A DNA stretch of 64,000 nucleotides, taken from the NCBI GenBank assembly GCA_014529385.2, contig CM043942.1, positions 1,344,501-1,408,500 on the forward strand. Reading direction: 5' to 3'. This stretch comes from Adiantum capillus-veneris. Taxonomy: Eukaryota > Streptophyta > Polypodiopsida > Polypodiales > Pteridaceae. The notes under the pieces are model-generated. The model ran no database searches. It saw only the letters and a program-made list of their open reading frames with translations, and was not told where the DNA came from. The position numbers were made by a program, and so were the translations under genes. Positions 47,129-58,790 of this stretch are shown in pieces. The first letter of the stretch is position 1. Each line of letters begins with the position of its first letter.

Positions 47129-47870
47129 TGTCAAGTATGGAGCCTTGATTTACCCTTGTAATTTTCTGTGGTAAAAGCGCACATTTGTAAGGCCCCCATT
47201 ATGAGGAGAAGCCATCGTGCGTGAAGGAAAATCACTCACTGGAAACCAAAATTTTCACGGACAAGAATCAGGGGCAACTTTGGAAGCCTCGTTTTTTTCG
47301 CCGGAATATTATGGCCGGCCGGCGGCCGGAAAGTGGTCGGAAAACAACCGGTCGGTTGGCCGATGGCCGGTAGTCAATGGCCGATGGCCGGTGGTCGGAA
47401 GTCAATGGCCGGTGGCCGTTGGCGAATTCAAAAGCGGACTTGTCTTCTCAAGGGCGGCCACACATGGGCGGATTGGAGGGTCCGATTTGGACTTATTCGC
47501 ACAAGGGCGGCTACACATGGCTGTCTCTCATAAGAGAGGGCAACCCTTTTGGCCTATAAAAGGAGGCCATTTCTACACACATTGTATAGTGTGAAGTTGA
47601 TGCAACAAGGTGAGTGTGAGGTGGTGAGAGTGAAGCAAGGCGGGAGCTCCATTAAGGGTATAATCCCTTTGTAAACTACTTCTTGTTTTGAAGTACTAAA
47701 GCCATTGAGTGGCTGCTTTCCCGTGGACGTAGCCCACATTGGGTGAACCACGTATATCGTATGTACTCTCTCTCTCTCTCTCTACTCTATAATCTCATGT
47801 ATGTAAATCTGTCTCTCTCCCTTAAGTAATCTACTCAATTATCTATTTAGCTACGTCTTATTTCCTAACA
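47129..47870 (+). repeat. Element D 3' LTR; holds empty target site of C
   Basis: TGTCAAGTATGGAGCC to TTTCCTAACA, 742 bases, preceded by GTGGGAGAT. TATA motif at 47554-47563. At about 47620-47640 GGTGGTGAGAGTGAAGCAAG is continuous, the sequence split by element C in the other LTR. Confidence 0.95.
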
Positions 47871-47875
47871 ACCCC

Positions 47876-48185
47876 CTGGTTGAAGTATGATTCCGGCTCT
47901 CCAGAATTTGAGATCAAGAGATGGTTGAAGGAAGGAATAAAACTTTTTGGAGGTCTACTTGCTCTTGTAGATCTTCAGGGAATAGGTTGAGGCTCCTCAT
48001 TTGGTGGACGTTATTGCATGTTGTCACCATTTGCACTCCTTGAGTCTTCACCGTCCTCAAGCTCCATGTATTCTTCACCTGTTTGTTTTGTTTGTTTTCT
48101 TTCTAAGTAGTCTTTGTACATATTTTTTTCATTGTTGATAAATTAAAAAACCTACTTCTAAAGATTTTACCATCTTCATGAAAGG
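47876..48185 (-). pseudogene. Element E, right part: integrase/RT linker remnant
   Basis: The minus strand matches D's 45240-45530 (ends of FGEPKS, RSTRASRPPERF and YMELEEGEDS-coding sequence and the DGKIL region) with small differences. It is the rest of E after D's insertion. Homology stops near 48185, so E's integrase, protease, gag and 5' LTR are missing, probably by deletion. Confidence 0.85.
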
Positions 48186-48333
48186 ACATGGGGACTGAAC
48201 ATACTCATCACCACCCAACCATGCCCTATATAGGCCCTTGGCCTTCTAAATATAGGGATCCCCTTGACTGCATGTCCGTCCTGGCCCTTGGCCCTGACCC
48301 TTGGCCTGGATTGGTCCTACCATTGTCCTGACA
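48186..48333 (-). repeat. Possible LTR fragment with adjoining polypurine tract (element K)
   Basis: Ends in TCCTGACA on the plus strand, next to TTACTCCCCCTTGGAGAAG, which on the minus strand is a purine-rich tract before TGTCAGGACAATGG. The same arrangement bounds the F/G LTRs (GACA then TTACCTCTCTCTTG). A CTATATAGG lies at about 48229. No partner LTR was found. Confidence 0.4.
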
Positions 48334-51300
48334 TTACTCCCCCTTGGAGAAGCGTTTTTGTCCACGAAAACACAGGTGATGGTATTTTCATAAGAACACT
48401 AATGTTTTCTATCGTAACATCCCACATGGATCCAACGGTTCATTTGAGCGGAACCCGGTTCATTAGGAGGTTCAATGAAATCAAGAGTAACGTCTTGATT
48501 TTCTACATTGTTGTCCATTTGGAACCATCTCGTGGTACCAGTTCCTATCCAAACATAGTGTGTAGATTCCATTTAGAACGCTCATGAGCATGGTAGACGA
48601 GTTCATCACAACAAAGATGTACCAAAAGAGTACCTCTTGTCACTTTCCATGAAAGTAACTTGCTGACATAACTCATCAGCCAAGTTTAAGTCCTTGACTT
48701 GTTCCCAATTTTCATCATCAGTAAACAATCCCACCCTACGAGTGTTCAAGGTTGAGAACCTGACTTATACATGAAGAGACTACCTAGTCGCAACATGCGT
48801 TAGCTGATAGTAACTCCAAAAAGAGAAATAAATACTTATGAATTGGATTGCTTGGTGCTAATGTACGCACTTTGCATATCCTTTAGCCCAAGATTACACT
48901 TTGTAATTTGTCAATCCCCTTGGATACTGACAGTACTGAGGTGTGTTTCCCCCACGGTTTACAGACAGTTTCCCCAGAAGACTGGTAAACGGGGAATCAC
49001 AATAGCGTATAACATTGTTGAGGAATCAACAATGTTCAGAATAACCATCGTGGTTAACTTGAAATATCCACAAACACCCAAAACGAGCCATGACCTCTAT
49101 TGGTGATTAGTAGACTCAAAAGTAATCTCATAGAGATAGTGCACATAGAGTGGAAAATGCTTCATATGCATGCCATTCCAAATCATCCTTTCCTAAACAC
49201 TAGGGCCCATAACACATAGTGTGCATGCATTTAGCAAAAAACAGATCCAAACCTGTATTTCCATGGTGATCCTTGCCAATACTTATGGCAAATGTGATGC
49301 GCCTAGTACACATTAAAAAGGAATGCAAATAGTTCTGAAAAGAAACTAAATACTTTCAATTGCAATCTTTTGCAAGCCTTGCTGAAACGTATGAATCACA
49401 GTAGAAGCTGAAACACTGATCACTTCTAGGTACAGACAATGAAAATGTTTCCTCATTAACAATTTATAACCTTTCTATATGTATAAACAACCATCTGTAA
49501 TGTTGTTTAGCTATACTTGTAGCTGAACAAGTCATTCTAAGTATCCGACAATTTGTTTGGCCACTAAAATTGTTCCTGATACATCGTACTGAAAATGGTC
49601 TAGAAAAAAGATTTGACCAGCACCTAGTTGGACTTGATCGTGACACATAATTGAAATAATGGCACCATTGTCAGTTCACAGACTCATATTCTCCACATGT
49701 GGAATATGTCTAATGTGATAATGTATAAAAAAGAACATCCGTCAAGTACAAGATGAACTTATGTGTGGAGGTAACTCTAAACACTCTGCGACAAGAGTGA
49801 GAGGGACCCTCATTCATTTCTCCACACTGGCTAAACCGAACTCCTTGAGTTCCTAGACCATGTTGTATCCCATGTGACAACATGTGCCAAATTGAACCCT
49901 ACAATTAGGTTCGTAACAACATAAGGTAGAAAGATAGATTGGACACTGGGCCCAAAATACTTTGTGTCATCATGCCCTTGGCATGGCTCTGTAACATTTA
50001 AGCGTACTTATACGTCTTGAAAACCAAGCAAAGCATACTAAAAATGGAATAACACCAAATCAATAGATGAGTACCTAGAGATTTGACTGGGAACCCTAGG
50101 TGTTGCCTTTGCAATCCAAGCCCTTGGATTAGAATCTACGTAGTCAAATGCCTTGGTAAGACCCGTTGTAGAATTGTGCAACTAGCAGGTAATGGTAACC
50201 AACCGTGTACAGAATGATGAGAATCAACTTAAAAAGTTGAGTTTGTCCGCTTTCCTTGAAAGTAGAACTAGGATAGATCAAACTATGATCTCAATGCTTA
50301 CGGGGAGATGTAGCAATCACCCGCCGGGTCTTACCCCAAAAAAATATGTCCGTAGTGCTCGAGAGGGAGCCGGAGATCCACACAAGTGAAATGCCTAGCT
50401 CTTATGGATAGCCATGCTATTTCAACTTGTTGTTGCATCTATACTCCATGGTAGAGATCAGCTGATGGGAGTTTAAGGTTATCAAAAACTCAACTCGAGC
50501 GTGGCACTGAAAACATATAGTGCAAAATGATACACTAAACATGGTAGAGATCAGCTGATGGGAGTTTAAGGTTATCAAAAACTCAACTCGAGCGTGGCAC
50601 TGAAAACATATAGTGCAAAATGATACACTAAATGTGTTGAGAGCAACCAGAGAGCATGTTGAAAGAATCCAGAAGTTTCCTCGTCCTTGACAGACTGTTT
50701 GGTGTTATAGCGGAAGCGTAATTTATGAGGCAGTGGAGTTGAGTCCACTTAACCAACATGCCTTGCATCCGAAATTGTACGCCCTTGGCTACTATGATGG
50801 CCTCAAGCGTGAGAGCCAAATTTGTAAGTGCCTTGCACAGTCTGCATTGGTAGTGATGCATCATAACATGATGTCACCACACAGAAAAGGGAAACAAATT
50901 TCTAATTGTAAGATTTCCCCAAATTGGCGTGCCAATGTCCTTGATATCAAATCAATAGGCAGTAGCGTGGCACACGTGAGAAGTCTTGCTTCATGCGAAA
51001 TTGTCAAAGCACTTTGCTTTATACAATCGACAATATTTTCCAAATGAAATGTGTAAACATGGAAAAATAAACAAAACTGAATTTGGTCTAACCTGGTCAT
51101 CTAGCTGTAACGAGTTGTCTGGAGATGTCGAAAGAAAAACTCGCTCAAATGTAGATCATATCCATAGCTGTTGCGATCAAATTTGGCCTGAAATATCCTG
51201 GAGGCATATGGAGAAATTCCCCAAAAGTGTGTGCTCATAGCATACCCCAAACGAGAAAAATCTCAATTTAAGAGTCGTAGATTGAAGCCTTGCTTCACAT

Positions 51301-51599
51301 AAAAACCGTCAGCATATAAAAACCATGACAAAGAGTCGGCCATGCCGAGCAACTTGCTTCCTTCTTCAAGTCCCGTAAGAGGCCATGCATGTCTCCTTGA
51401 GATATTAAAAAAAAAAAAGCCCTTTCCATTAATGTATGCAACAAAATTTGAGTTCTTATGTGATGTCAGAGGCCGTGCCTGTGCTTGGAGTGGAAAAAAG
51501 TGCATTACATGTGATGCATGTTAAATATACGCAATAGACAGCCCTGCTATTGTTACATCAACTCGTGGTCAATGATCAAAATGATGTATGGTAAATACT
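48334..51599. other. Unassigned, probably decayed retroelement interior
   Basis: About 3.3 kb with only short frames on both strands and no motif I can place. From the purine tract at its left edge it may be the interior of minus-strand element K (inference). It contains a tandem duplication at 50447-50632. Confidence 0.35.
50447..50632. repeat. Recent tandem duplication, 2 x 93 bases
   Basis: CATGGTAGAGATCAGCTGAT starts at 50447 and again at 50540. The two 93-base units appear identical or nearly so, which implies a recent event or an assembly artefact. Confidence 0.9.
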
Positions 51600-52726
51600 A
51601 TTACGAGAAAGATGTACATCTCCTCACATAATCACTCATATTAGCATAGCTTAGCTTAGTAATTAGCATGGTAGAGGAGATGAGCATGCATTGAATCTTG
51701 GCTCTTGGTTGGATTTGCATCATAAAGCCAAGAGTTGTTGGTGTAGGCCTCCCTTCTCACAAGCTTGGAGTCGGTGATAAGATTTCCATTAAAGCTTGAG
51801 AAGGGGATAGAGAGAGAGTCTTCTTACTCCACACATGGACTAGTGTGAGTGTGTATGCAATAGTTCCTTGTGAAAATCAGCCCCCTCTCTCTCTTGGTCG
51901 ACCCCTCTTGCTATTTGCTCATCATGCATCCCTATTGGACCTCTCTAGGCTTAGGCAATGGAATCTCAAAAGCATAATTGATAGACTTCTGACATATGTC
52001 CCCCTTTTTGTGAGAGCTTTAGGTAATTAATTAATGCAACTAAACTCTCATTGGACCCCTTTGTCTCTTGGCCAATAGGAATCAGGCAAGCCATTGGGCT
52101 GCTGAATGCTCATTGGACCCCTTGGGAGACTGTCCAATAGTCTTCTAGAGATTTTAATTCCTATTGATTCTATTATTAAGTGTTTTTAAATTAATTAAAC
52201 TAGATTTACTCTAGCATAATTCTCATTGGTCCACCTCCATGACCATCCAATAGTATTTGAGTACACCTTGTGGGCATCTGGGCAAAGGAGCTGATATGTG
52301 TCCCTCTTTCCCTTCTTGTAAAGGAAGCTTGTGAGTGTGTGTGTATGTGTGTTTCTCTCTCATAGCCTACTTCCAGGGCTCACCCCCTCCTATGTAGGGA
52401 TTATGAAGACTTTTTTTTACACACACTAAGCATCCAATTTTCCTAGTGTTTGACCTTTGGACCCAACCTTTGAATTTTGGAAACTTAGCAGTTTGGAAGT
52501 CTTAATGGGATGAACCTTAGGGTATTTTAAGCCCATTGTTGCACATTTCTCTTTTGAATATGGCCCCCCATTTGGATACCTATTTTCCCTCCTTTCGATC
52601 CCTACTGTGGCCGGTCTTCCAACTTAACCAATATTCTAGCTTTTTCTCCCCTGGCACTTCACCACATTAAATGATTAGTTTAACACGAGAAAATCATTTA
52701 GGAGAATTAGATATTAGTTATTATGA
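51600..52726 (-). repeat. Element F 3' LTR, outer end truncated
   Basis: Direct match to 59253-60303 (landmarks GAAAGATGTACATCTCCTCA, GCCAAGAGTTGTTGGTGTAG, TTGGACCCCTTTGTCTC, CATTTAGGAGAATTAGATAT). About 460 bases present at 58791-59252 are missing: homology begins abruptly at 51600. The terminal CA at 52726 is also lost. Confidence 0.88.
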
Positions 52727-55700
52727 TTACGTCTCTCTTGAAATCATAGTTGTCCTCGACTATGGGGTAGAGAAGATGAAGCATATTCATTAGTCCTTTT
52801 TCTAGCGGGTAGAGGATCCCTATGTTACCCTACACATCATTCCATAATAGATGACTAGTCCATTTGGTGCTTGAGAGACTAAGTTTCCTCAAGCATGTCT
52901 GCACCTTAGTCCTATCAATCTTCCATAGTAGTGACAAGCTCTACTTGGTGTTCGGGAAACGTCATCTCCGCAAACTTGATCTAAGCATGCATACTACTTC
53001 ATTTTTGTGCACAATAAAGAAAAAGAGAGTCTTATAAGAAAAAAACTTTGTTCATTTTAAACATTTGTACATTTTCGTTTTCTAGGGAAGCATTGACAAG
53101 GTTTAGGTTATCCTTTAATTGTATGCCTTGCATCCGCCTTGCATCCATCTAGCATCTTCAAAATTATAATTCTTAAACTTAATAAGATATCGTCCAATAG
53201 TCTTACTCCCTCTTAGTACCTTGTCTTCATGTCGAAGAATGCACTCGGGCTGCAGCACCTCTTCTTGGTCCTTGATCGCGGGTGGGTCTTCAATAGTTGG
53301 TTCTTGAGGTGGCTCTCCTTTGTAAGGCTTTAGCAGGGACCATAGTACCTTTTTGCTAACTTAGCATAGTACTTTTGGTGTTCCGTAGGATTCTTGCCCA
53401 TCGTGTGCCTTAATCGAGCCTTGTGAAATTTAAGTAAGACCCGATCATTTTCTTTAAAGGCTTGGGATCTTCTGTCCTTATCAGCAGCAGCCTTTTTCCT
53501 TTACTGTGATATAGAGATAGTATCCTTAATATTTTGAAAACATTCTTGTAGGTCTTGGCTATACTTCTTCGCAGCGAAAATCTTCCCGTGTACCTTAAGT
53601 AGTAGGGGACTTTTTGATCTTCCCTCAATTACCTCGAAAGGTGCTTTTTCCATGGAAGTATGTATTGCAGACATACTCCACTAAGGGTAAGTACTTCTCC
53701 CATTGGGACCTTTGATCTACTTCTATTACATAGGCTTTTAGTAGATCAACAATTTTTAGGTTAGCTAATTCACTTTGGCCATCTATTTGCGGGTGATAGG
53801 CTGAAGAGAAGTTTATCCTTGTCCCTAGATTCTCAAAGAGACCCTTCCAGAAATTATTTGTTATTTTAGGATCTCTATCGGACACTATGGACATTGGCAA
53901 GCCATGGTACTTGAAGATTTGTGAAATGAAGAGGGTTGCCATTTGGTGGTCTTTGATAGTCTTTTGACATGTATAAAATGATCTTGTTTACTGAACCTAT
54001 CTACTATCATTCATATTCTCGTATTCCCATGGATACGCTCTCCCATGGCAAAATAGGGATTGGCAAGTTTTGAAGAAATCCAAGTTGCTTCCCTCTATCA
54101 AAATTTGTCTGTTGGCATACCATACGTTTACTCTTGTATAGTTACTTTCATGGTAGGCCAATAGAAATATCTTTTAATCCCCTTCAAAGTAGACTAAATC
54201 TCTCTATGCCCCGCATAAGGAAGAGCATGAGATTCATACGTTGCTTTCTCACGTAGTAAGTTAGTACGCGTAGTCTATTGCCATAGAGAAGATAACCATC
54301 TTGTAAAGTAAATGGTAACTCTTTCTTCCCTAATGCAAGGGATGAATCACATCTCTAAAATCGGCATCAATAGCATACTCATCTAGCATAGAAGATAGAT
54401 CATTGTGAGTTGCTATGGAAATCGCATTCACTTTCTGTTGTCTTGAGAGTGCACCGGCTAGTTGATTATGCTTGCTAGCAATGTGAGCAATATGAAAATG
54501 AAATTGCAAAAGGAAATTTACCCACCTCATTTTTTTTCGGAGAGCTTGGTTTGCGTCATGAAGTACTTAAGATTTTGGTGATCCATTCGCAGAATGAAAG
54601 GAGTCCCCAATAAATAGTGCTTCCATGAGTCCAAGGCATGTAGAAGTGCCCCGGGGCATTCACCATGGAAAACTTATCACACCACGTAAGTGCACGGGAG
54701 GGGTTTTTTTCACAAGTTACATAAGCGTATAAGTTAAGGGAAAGACCCCAATAATTTATCTCCCAAGCTTAAAAATAAGGGAAGGGGGTATCATATTTAT
54801 GGGTGGGGTGGGTGGGGGAAGTGACCCATGCTGATTACTTGTAATGATTGGTCACCGGTGTGCACTAGAACTCGGATGAATTTTGGGGAAGTTTTTTATC
54901 AGGTCACACATTAAATTTTGCATCAAGCCGGTCATAGCTAAGGACCGATTTGGAGCAGGTCTAGAGTTGATTTATACCGTCTTTGGATGGATCAAAGTTG
55001 GACAAGTAGCTAGAGTGCAGGTTGATTGGGTACATAATTTGAAAGTCAAACTAAGACACATTGAGAGTACATCTAGTTATCAATAGAATTGGTTCCTTAG
55101 TATGTTGCCAGTCACTATGCTACACACTCTTTGACTAGCTTTACTCGGTTAGATCATGTGAGACCTAAATTTTATATGTAAGATAGGGGTATGATATTTT
55201 TCTTCATTGATTATCGTACAAGCGTAGAAAGGGGGGTCATATTCCCTAATATGAGTAGTATATAGGGGTTTTATCAAAGTTTTCCGCTCGTAGGTGGCGT
55301 TGCATTTTGTATAAAGAGTGAATCCCCCGGGATAACTGTGAGTAGTTCCTTTTCATATATGCCTAGATCTTGCTCAATAGGGTCAAGCCTTTGACTTTCA
55401 TAGGCTATGGCGTGCCCTTCTTGAAGAAAAACAGCTCCAAGGGAGTCACCACAGGCATCACATTAGACCTCAAATGGCTTTGAGAAATCCGGTACTGTAA
55501 GCACTGGTTGAGAGATAAGCTTTTCAAAAGCATTGTTCTCCTTGGCAGACCATGTATACCTAACGTTTTTCTTTGTTAGGTCATGTAAGGCCGTTCTATT
55601 AGTGAGAAATTTTCTATGAAGCGTCTATGGTATGCACACATACCTATAAAGATTCTTCGCTCATGAAGATTCCTAAGCTTGGTTTAGGCCATTATTTTAT

Positions 55701-56925
55701 TACCTCTAACTTTGATGGATCCATTTGGATGCCATCTTAAAAGATAATTTGACCTAAATACTAAATCTCTTGCAAGAAAAATTCAATTTTCTTTCGGTTA
55801 GCATAAAGTTTATTCTCTCTTAGGACTTAAAATATTACCTAGAGGTGTTGCTTTTGTTCATCTAATGAATTAAAGTAGATGATGATATCATCAGAGAACA
55901 CTCCAAATAAAGGTTTGGTGAGGCCTAAATAGCTTCTCCATCAAGCAATTGAATGTGGTTGGTGCATTGGTCAAGCCAAAAGGCATAACAATATATTTGT
56001 AAAGACCAAACGTAGTGCAAACTGTGGTCTTTACAATGTCTTGATCAACTATCCTTATTTGATGGTAGCCACTTTTTAGGTCAATCCTACTGAAGTAGGT
56101 GGACCCTTGTCGCTTATCAAATAGGTCTTCTATCCATGGAATGGGAAACCTATTTTTGATAGCGATCCTATTTAGTGCTCTATAGTCGACACATATTCAA
56201 TATGTGACGTCTTTGTTTTGCACTAATAGCATAGGTAAGAAAAATGGAGATGAGCTAGGCCTAACCATGCCCTTCTCAACTAACTCATGCGCTTGCCCCA
56301 TAATCTCCTCTTGTTGAGCTCGAGAAACTCTATAAGGAGGTTTACTAGGCGGTGAACTTCCTGGAGGAAGTTCAATTGCATGGTCATCATTGCCTCATTT
56401 AGGAGGTAGCTCACAAGGGATGTCGTCAATAAAGACATCTTGAAACCCCTTTGAGAAAATTGGATAACTCTAATTCCTTGTGTCTGTTTATATTTTCTTG
56501 CTAAAGCATTAGGTTCATTTTGAGAATCTTTAACAAAAATCATGTACATGGAAATACATCTCTCTATTGACTTATTGGAAATCTTGCGTATGTACAATGG
56601 GTATGGTGTTACCCATTTTCTTAGCATATATGTACATAACTTTTTCCCTGAACCTAAAATAGATTTTCCTTTCAGGGAATTTAACATTGGTAGCCATGCG
56701 ATCAAACCATGCTGCCCCTAGGATTACATCCTCATTCTTGAGACGAGAGATAAAGAAGTCCTCCTTGTCCAAAGAGCTTTGGACATGGAGCCTCAATTTC
56801 CCAATGAAGGGAGTGACTGAAGCTTCTTGCCCCTTAAATGCACCATCTGCGGGTAGGACATCTCCTATCTCATAGGCTTGGATGCCTAGCTTGGTGGCCA
56901 ACTCTGTGGATATGAAATTATGAGT
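52727..56925 (-). pseudogene. Pol (protease, RT, RNase H, integrase, chromodomain) of element F
   Basis: Right to left: protease (ATKLGIQAYEIGD, VILGAAWFDRMATNVKFP at 56901-56572); RT with NRFPIPWIEDLFDK, YFSRIDLKSGYHQIRI, MPFGLTNAPTTFN and FSDDIIIYFNS (catalytic Asp pair, about 55885); RNase H with VPDFSKPFEV and CDACGDSLGAVF (about 55440-55500), interrupted at 54645-55330 by inserted sequence and resuming LHALDSWKHYLLGTPF and MRWVNFLLQFHFHI (54530); integrase core MATLFISQIFKYHGLPMSIV, SDRDPKITNNFW and SAYHPQIDGQSE (53942-53625); C-terminus and chromodomain remnant about 53400-53130. Many stops and shifts. Compared with G it lacks about 110 bases near 53335, where the integrase C-terminal fold is encoded. 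Confidence 0.88.
54645..55330. mobile_element. Insertion of about 690 bases in element F RNase H
   Basis: RNase H homology stops after YEKELL (about 55335) and resumes at LHALDSW (about 54640). The ends CCCCGGGGCATTCAC (54653) and GTGAATCCCCCGGGA (about 55317) are imperfect inverted repeats of about 14 bases. It contains the G-rich run at 54801-54818. No clear target duplication was found, so the exact ends and the type (MITE-like) are uncertain. Confidence 0.6.
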
Positions 56926-58494
56926 AGAACTAGGGTCAAAGAGAATAAAAGCATCATGTTCTCTTACCTTTCCCCAAGAATGGCATAGAGGAGATCCTTT
57001 GTGATGAGTTTCCTCCTCTTCGATTTCGACAAAGGTAGCTCTAGGAGGTTCATGGCAGGTGTTCTTTTGGGGACAAGCACGGTACGCATGCCCTTCCTTG
57101 CTGCACTTGAAACAACCTTTATCCTTGCGATAACTCTCAAGCTCTTCAGGAGAGAGTTTGTTTTTGCCTTTGTAAACTCCCTTTTGCTTAGCTTTGTTGG
57201 AATTGCCCTTAGGAGACTTTTGGACATTGGAACCCTAGTTTTCCGTGGGCATAGAATTTCTTTTAGCCCCTATTTGGAAATTGATTCGAGAAGCCACCAT
57301 AGTATGGGAGTTGACATACTCCGCCATTTCTTTCGTTAAGCCCAAACAAAATTGTTGCTTTTTCTCTCCAAAATCCATCTTTTAGAAGACAGTGGCTTTG
57401 AGATGTAAGTCCCAAAACTTTTCTACATATTTGTGAATGGATTTGTAGGGGGAGAGCTTTAAGCTTCACCATTCAGTGATTACTTTGTCTTTGGCATCAC
57501 TGGCCAAAAATGGCTTCATAATGGAAGCTCTTAAACCTTTACATGTTCATGGAGCTTCACCGTTGGCCCATAGGCTACACCACCATTGCCTGACAGACTT
57601 TTGAAAGTGCATAGCTACATGGCATAGCTTAGAGGACTCCGTGAATCCCTCATCTCCAAACATCACATTCAATTGTTGGATAAAGGCCAAGACTTTGTCC
57701 GTAGGACCAAAGGTGCCATTGTAGGTAAGGAAAGAGATGCTCTTTCCTCCCTCTTTGAACTTCTTGAGCTTGGACGACCTCTTCCATGCACCATGGGATT
57801 TACTATGGCCTCTTCTTTTTTATGGTTCAAAAGTTGCACATTCACTTTCTTCAGAAGATGAAGAATTTGAGGAAGATGGAGAAGCGGGTGACCTCTTTCT
57901 CACCTTTTCCTTGCCTTGATCTTCTTTGTCTTCATCATCACTTTTATATGAGGAAGAGGATGAAGAAGATGGAAAAGACGGTGTCCTCTTTCTCGTCTTT
58001 TTCTTCTCTTGCTTTTTGTCATCCCTCTTTGAATTATGGTGTGGAGATCTTCTTCATTTTTGAGGTGATGGAGAGCGTTTAGCCCACCATCTTCGTGGAG
58101 CCATCTCCGTGGAGGTGGCAGGAGACTAACTTCTTTCTCGTTCCTTTGGTGGAGACCCTTGAGTTCTCCTTTGAGAAGGAGAAGCGTCATCAAGAAGAAA
58201 ATTTTTGAGCCCTTCGTATGGATCCTCTTCTTCTTCCCGAATCGGAGAGAGGCATCTTTTGGGAGTCTGAGAAGGAGGCTTCCTAGGTACTCTCTTCTCA
58301 TGGTGGGGAGCTTGGAGAATCCCATGATCACAAAGCTTCCATTGCACTTCACTTTGGAGGGATGGATTGCCCGTGGCTTGCCGAAGCCTAGAAGCAAGGT
58401 AGTTAGCAAGCATAGGGGCATCATTAGTAGTCTGCTCATTAGAAAAATCAAAGTTATCAACGTTAATTTCACTCTCTTTACTATTATCAGCCAT
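56926..58494 (-). pseudogene. Gag of element F
   Basis: Starts MADNSKESEINVDNFDF at 58494. 122 codons are open before a shift. Further frames give a Ser/Arg-rich middle and then the zinc knuckle CFKCSKEGHAYRAC at about 57115-57075, followed by an acidic stretch leading into protease. Frameshifts near 58130, 57900 and 57240 make it non-functional. Confidence 0.75.
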
Positions 58495-58772
58495 TCTAAC
58501 AACTTTTAGGTGTGAAATTTTTTAGGTGTACTTTGCTACTTCAAGCCCTAGTTTCTACTCCTCGTTACCTCTTTAGAACAGGCACTCTAGCTACAGTACC
58601 CGTGGCTTGAATACCTTTAATTGCAAGGAATAGAAGAGAGGGTCGTTCAACACCAAAACAACACCGGATCATGTCAAGCTTCTAATAGCTCTACTTATTC
58701 GAATGCAATTAATAATACCAACCATTTATAGCTAGCTTGAGGACCTCCCTTCTTGAGCAAGAAAAGGGAAAC

Positions 58773-58789
58773 CTTGTGCTCTAATACCA
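58773..58789 (-). other. Primer binding site of element F
   Basis: The minus strand reads TGGTATTAGAGCACAAG one base from the LTR end at 58791, an initiator-Met-type site with one change (TATTAGAGC for TATCAGAGC). Confidence 0.8.
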
Positions 58790-58790
58790 A

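Larger units (their letters stand above)
33353..47870 (+). mobile_element. Element D: Ty1/copia element, host of element C
   Basis: A plus-strand copia element with LTRs 33353-43108 (interrupted) and 47129-47870, an initiator-Met primer site, a gag-pol frame and a polypurine tract (GTGGGAGAT, to 47128). ACCCC at 33348-33352 and 47871-47875 is its target duplication. The LTRs differ at only a few percent of aligned positions apart from indels in the GGCCGG-rich block, so the insertion is fairly recent. Lineage resembles Tork/Tnt1-type copia (inference from gag and integrase motifs). Confidence 0.93.

Noticed and set aside
48843-51505. Short frames such as 51263-51505 (minus) that might be retroelement RNase H or host exons
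   Set aside because: No catalytic motif could be aligned; region left unassigned.
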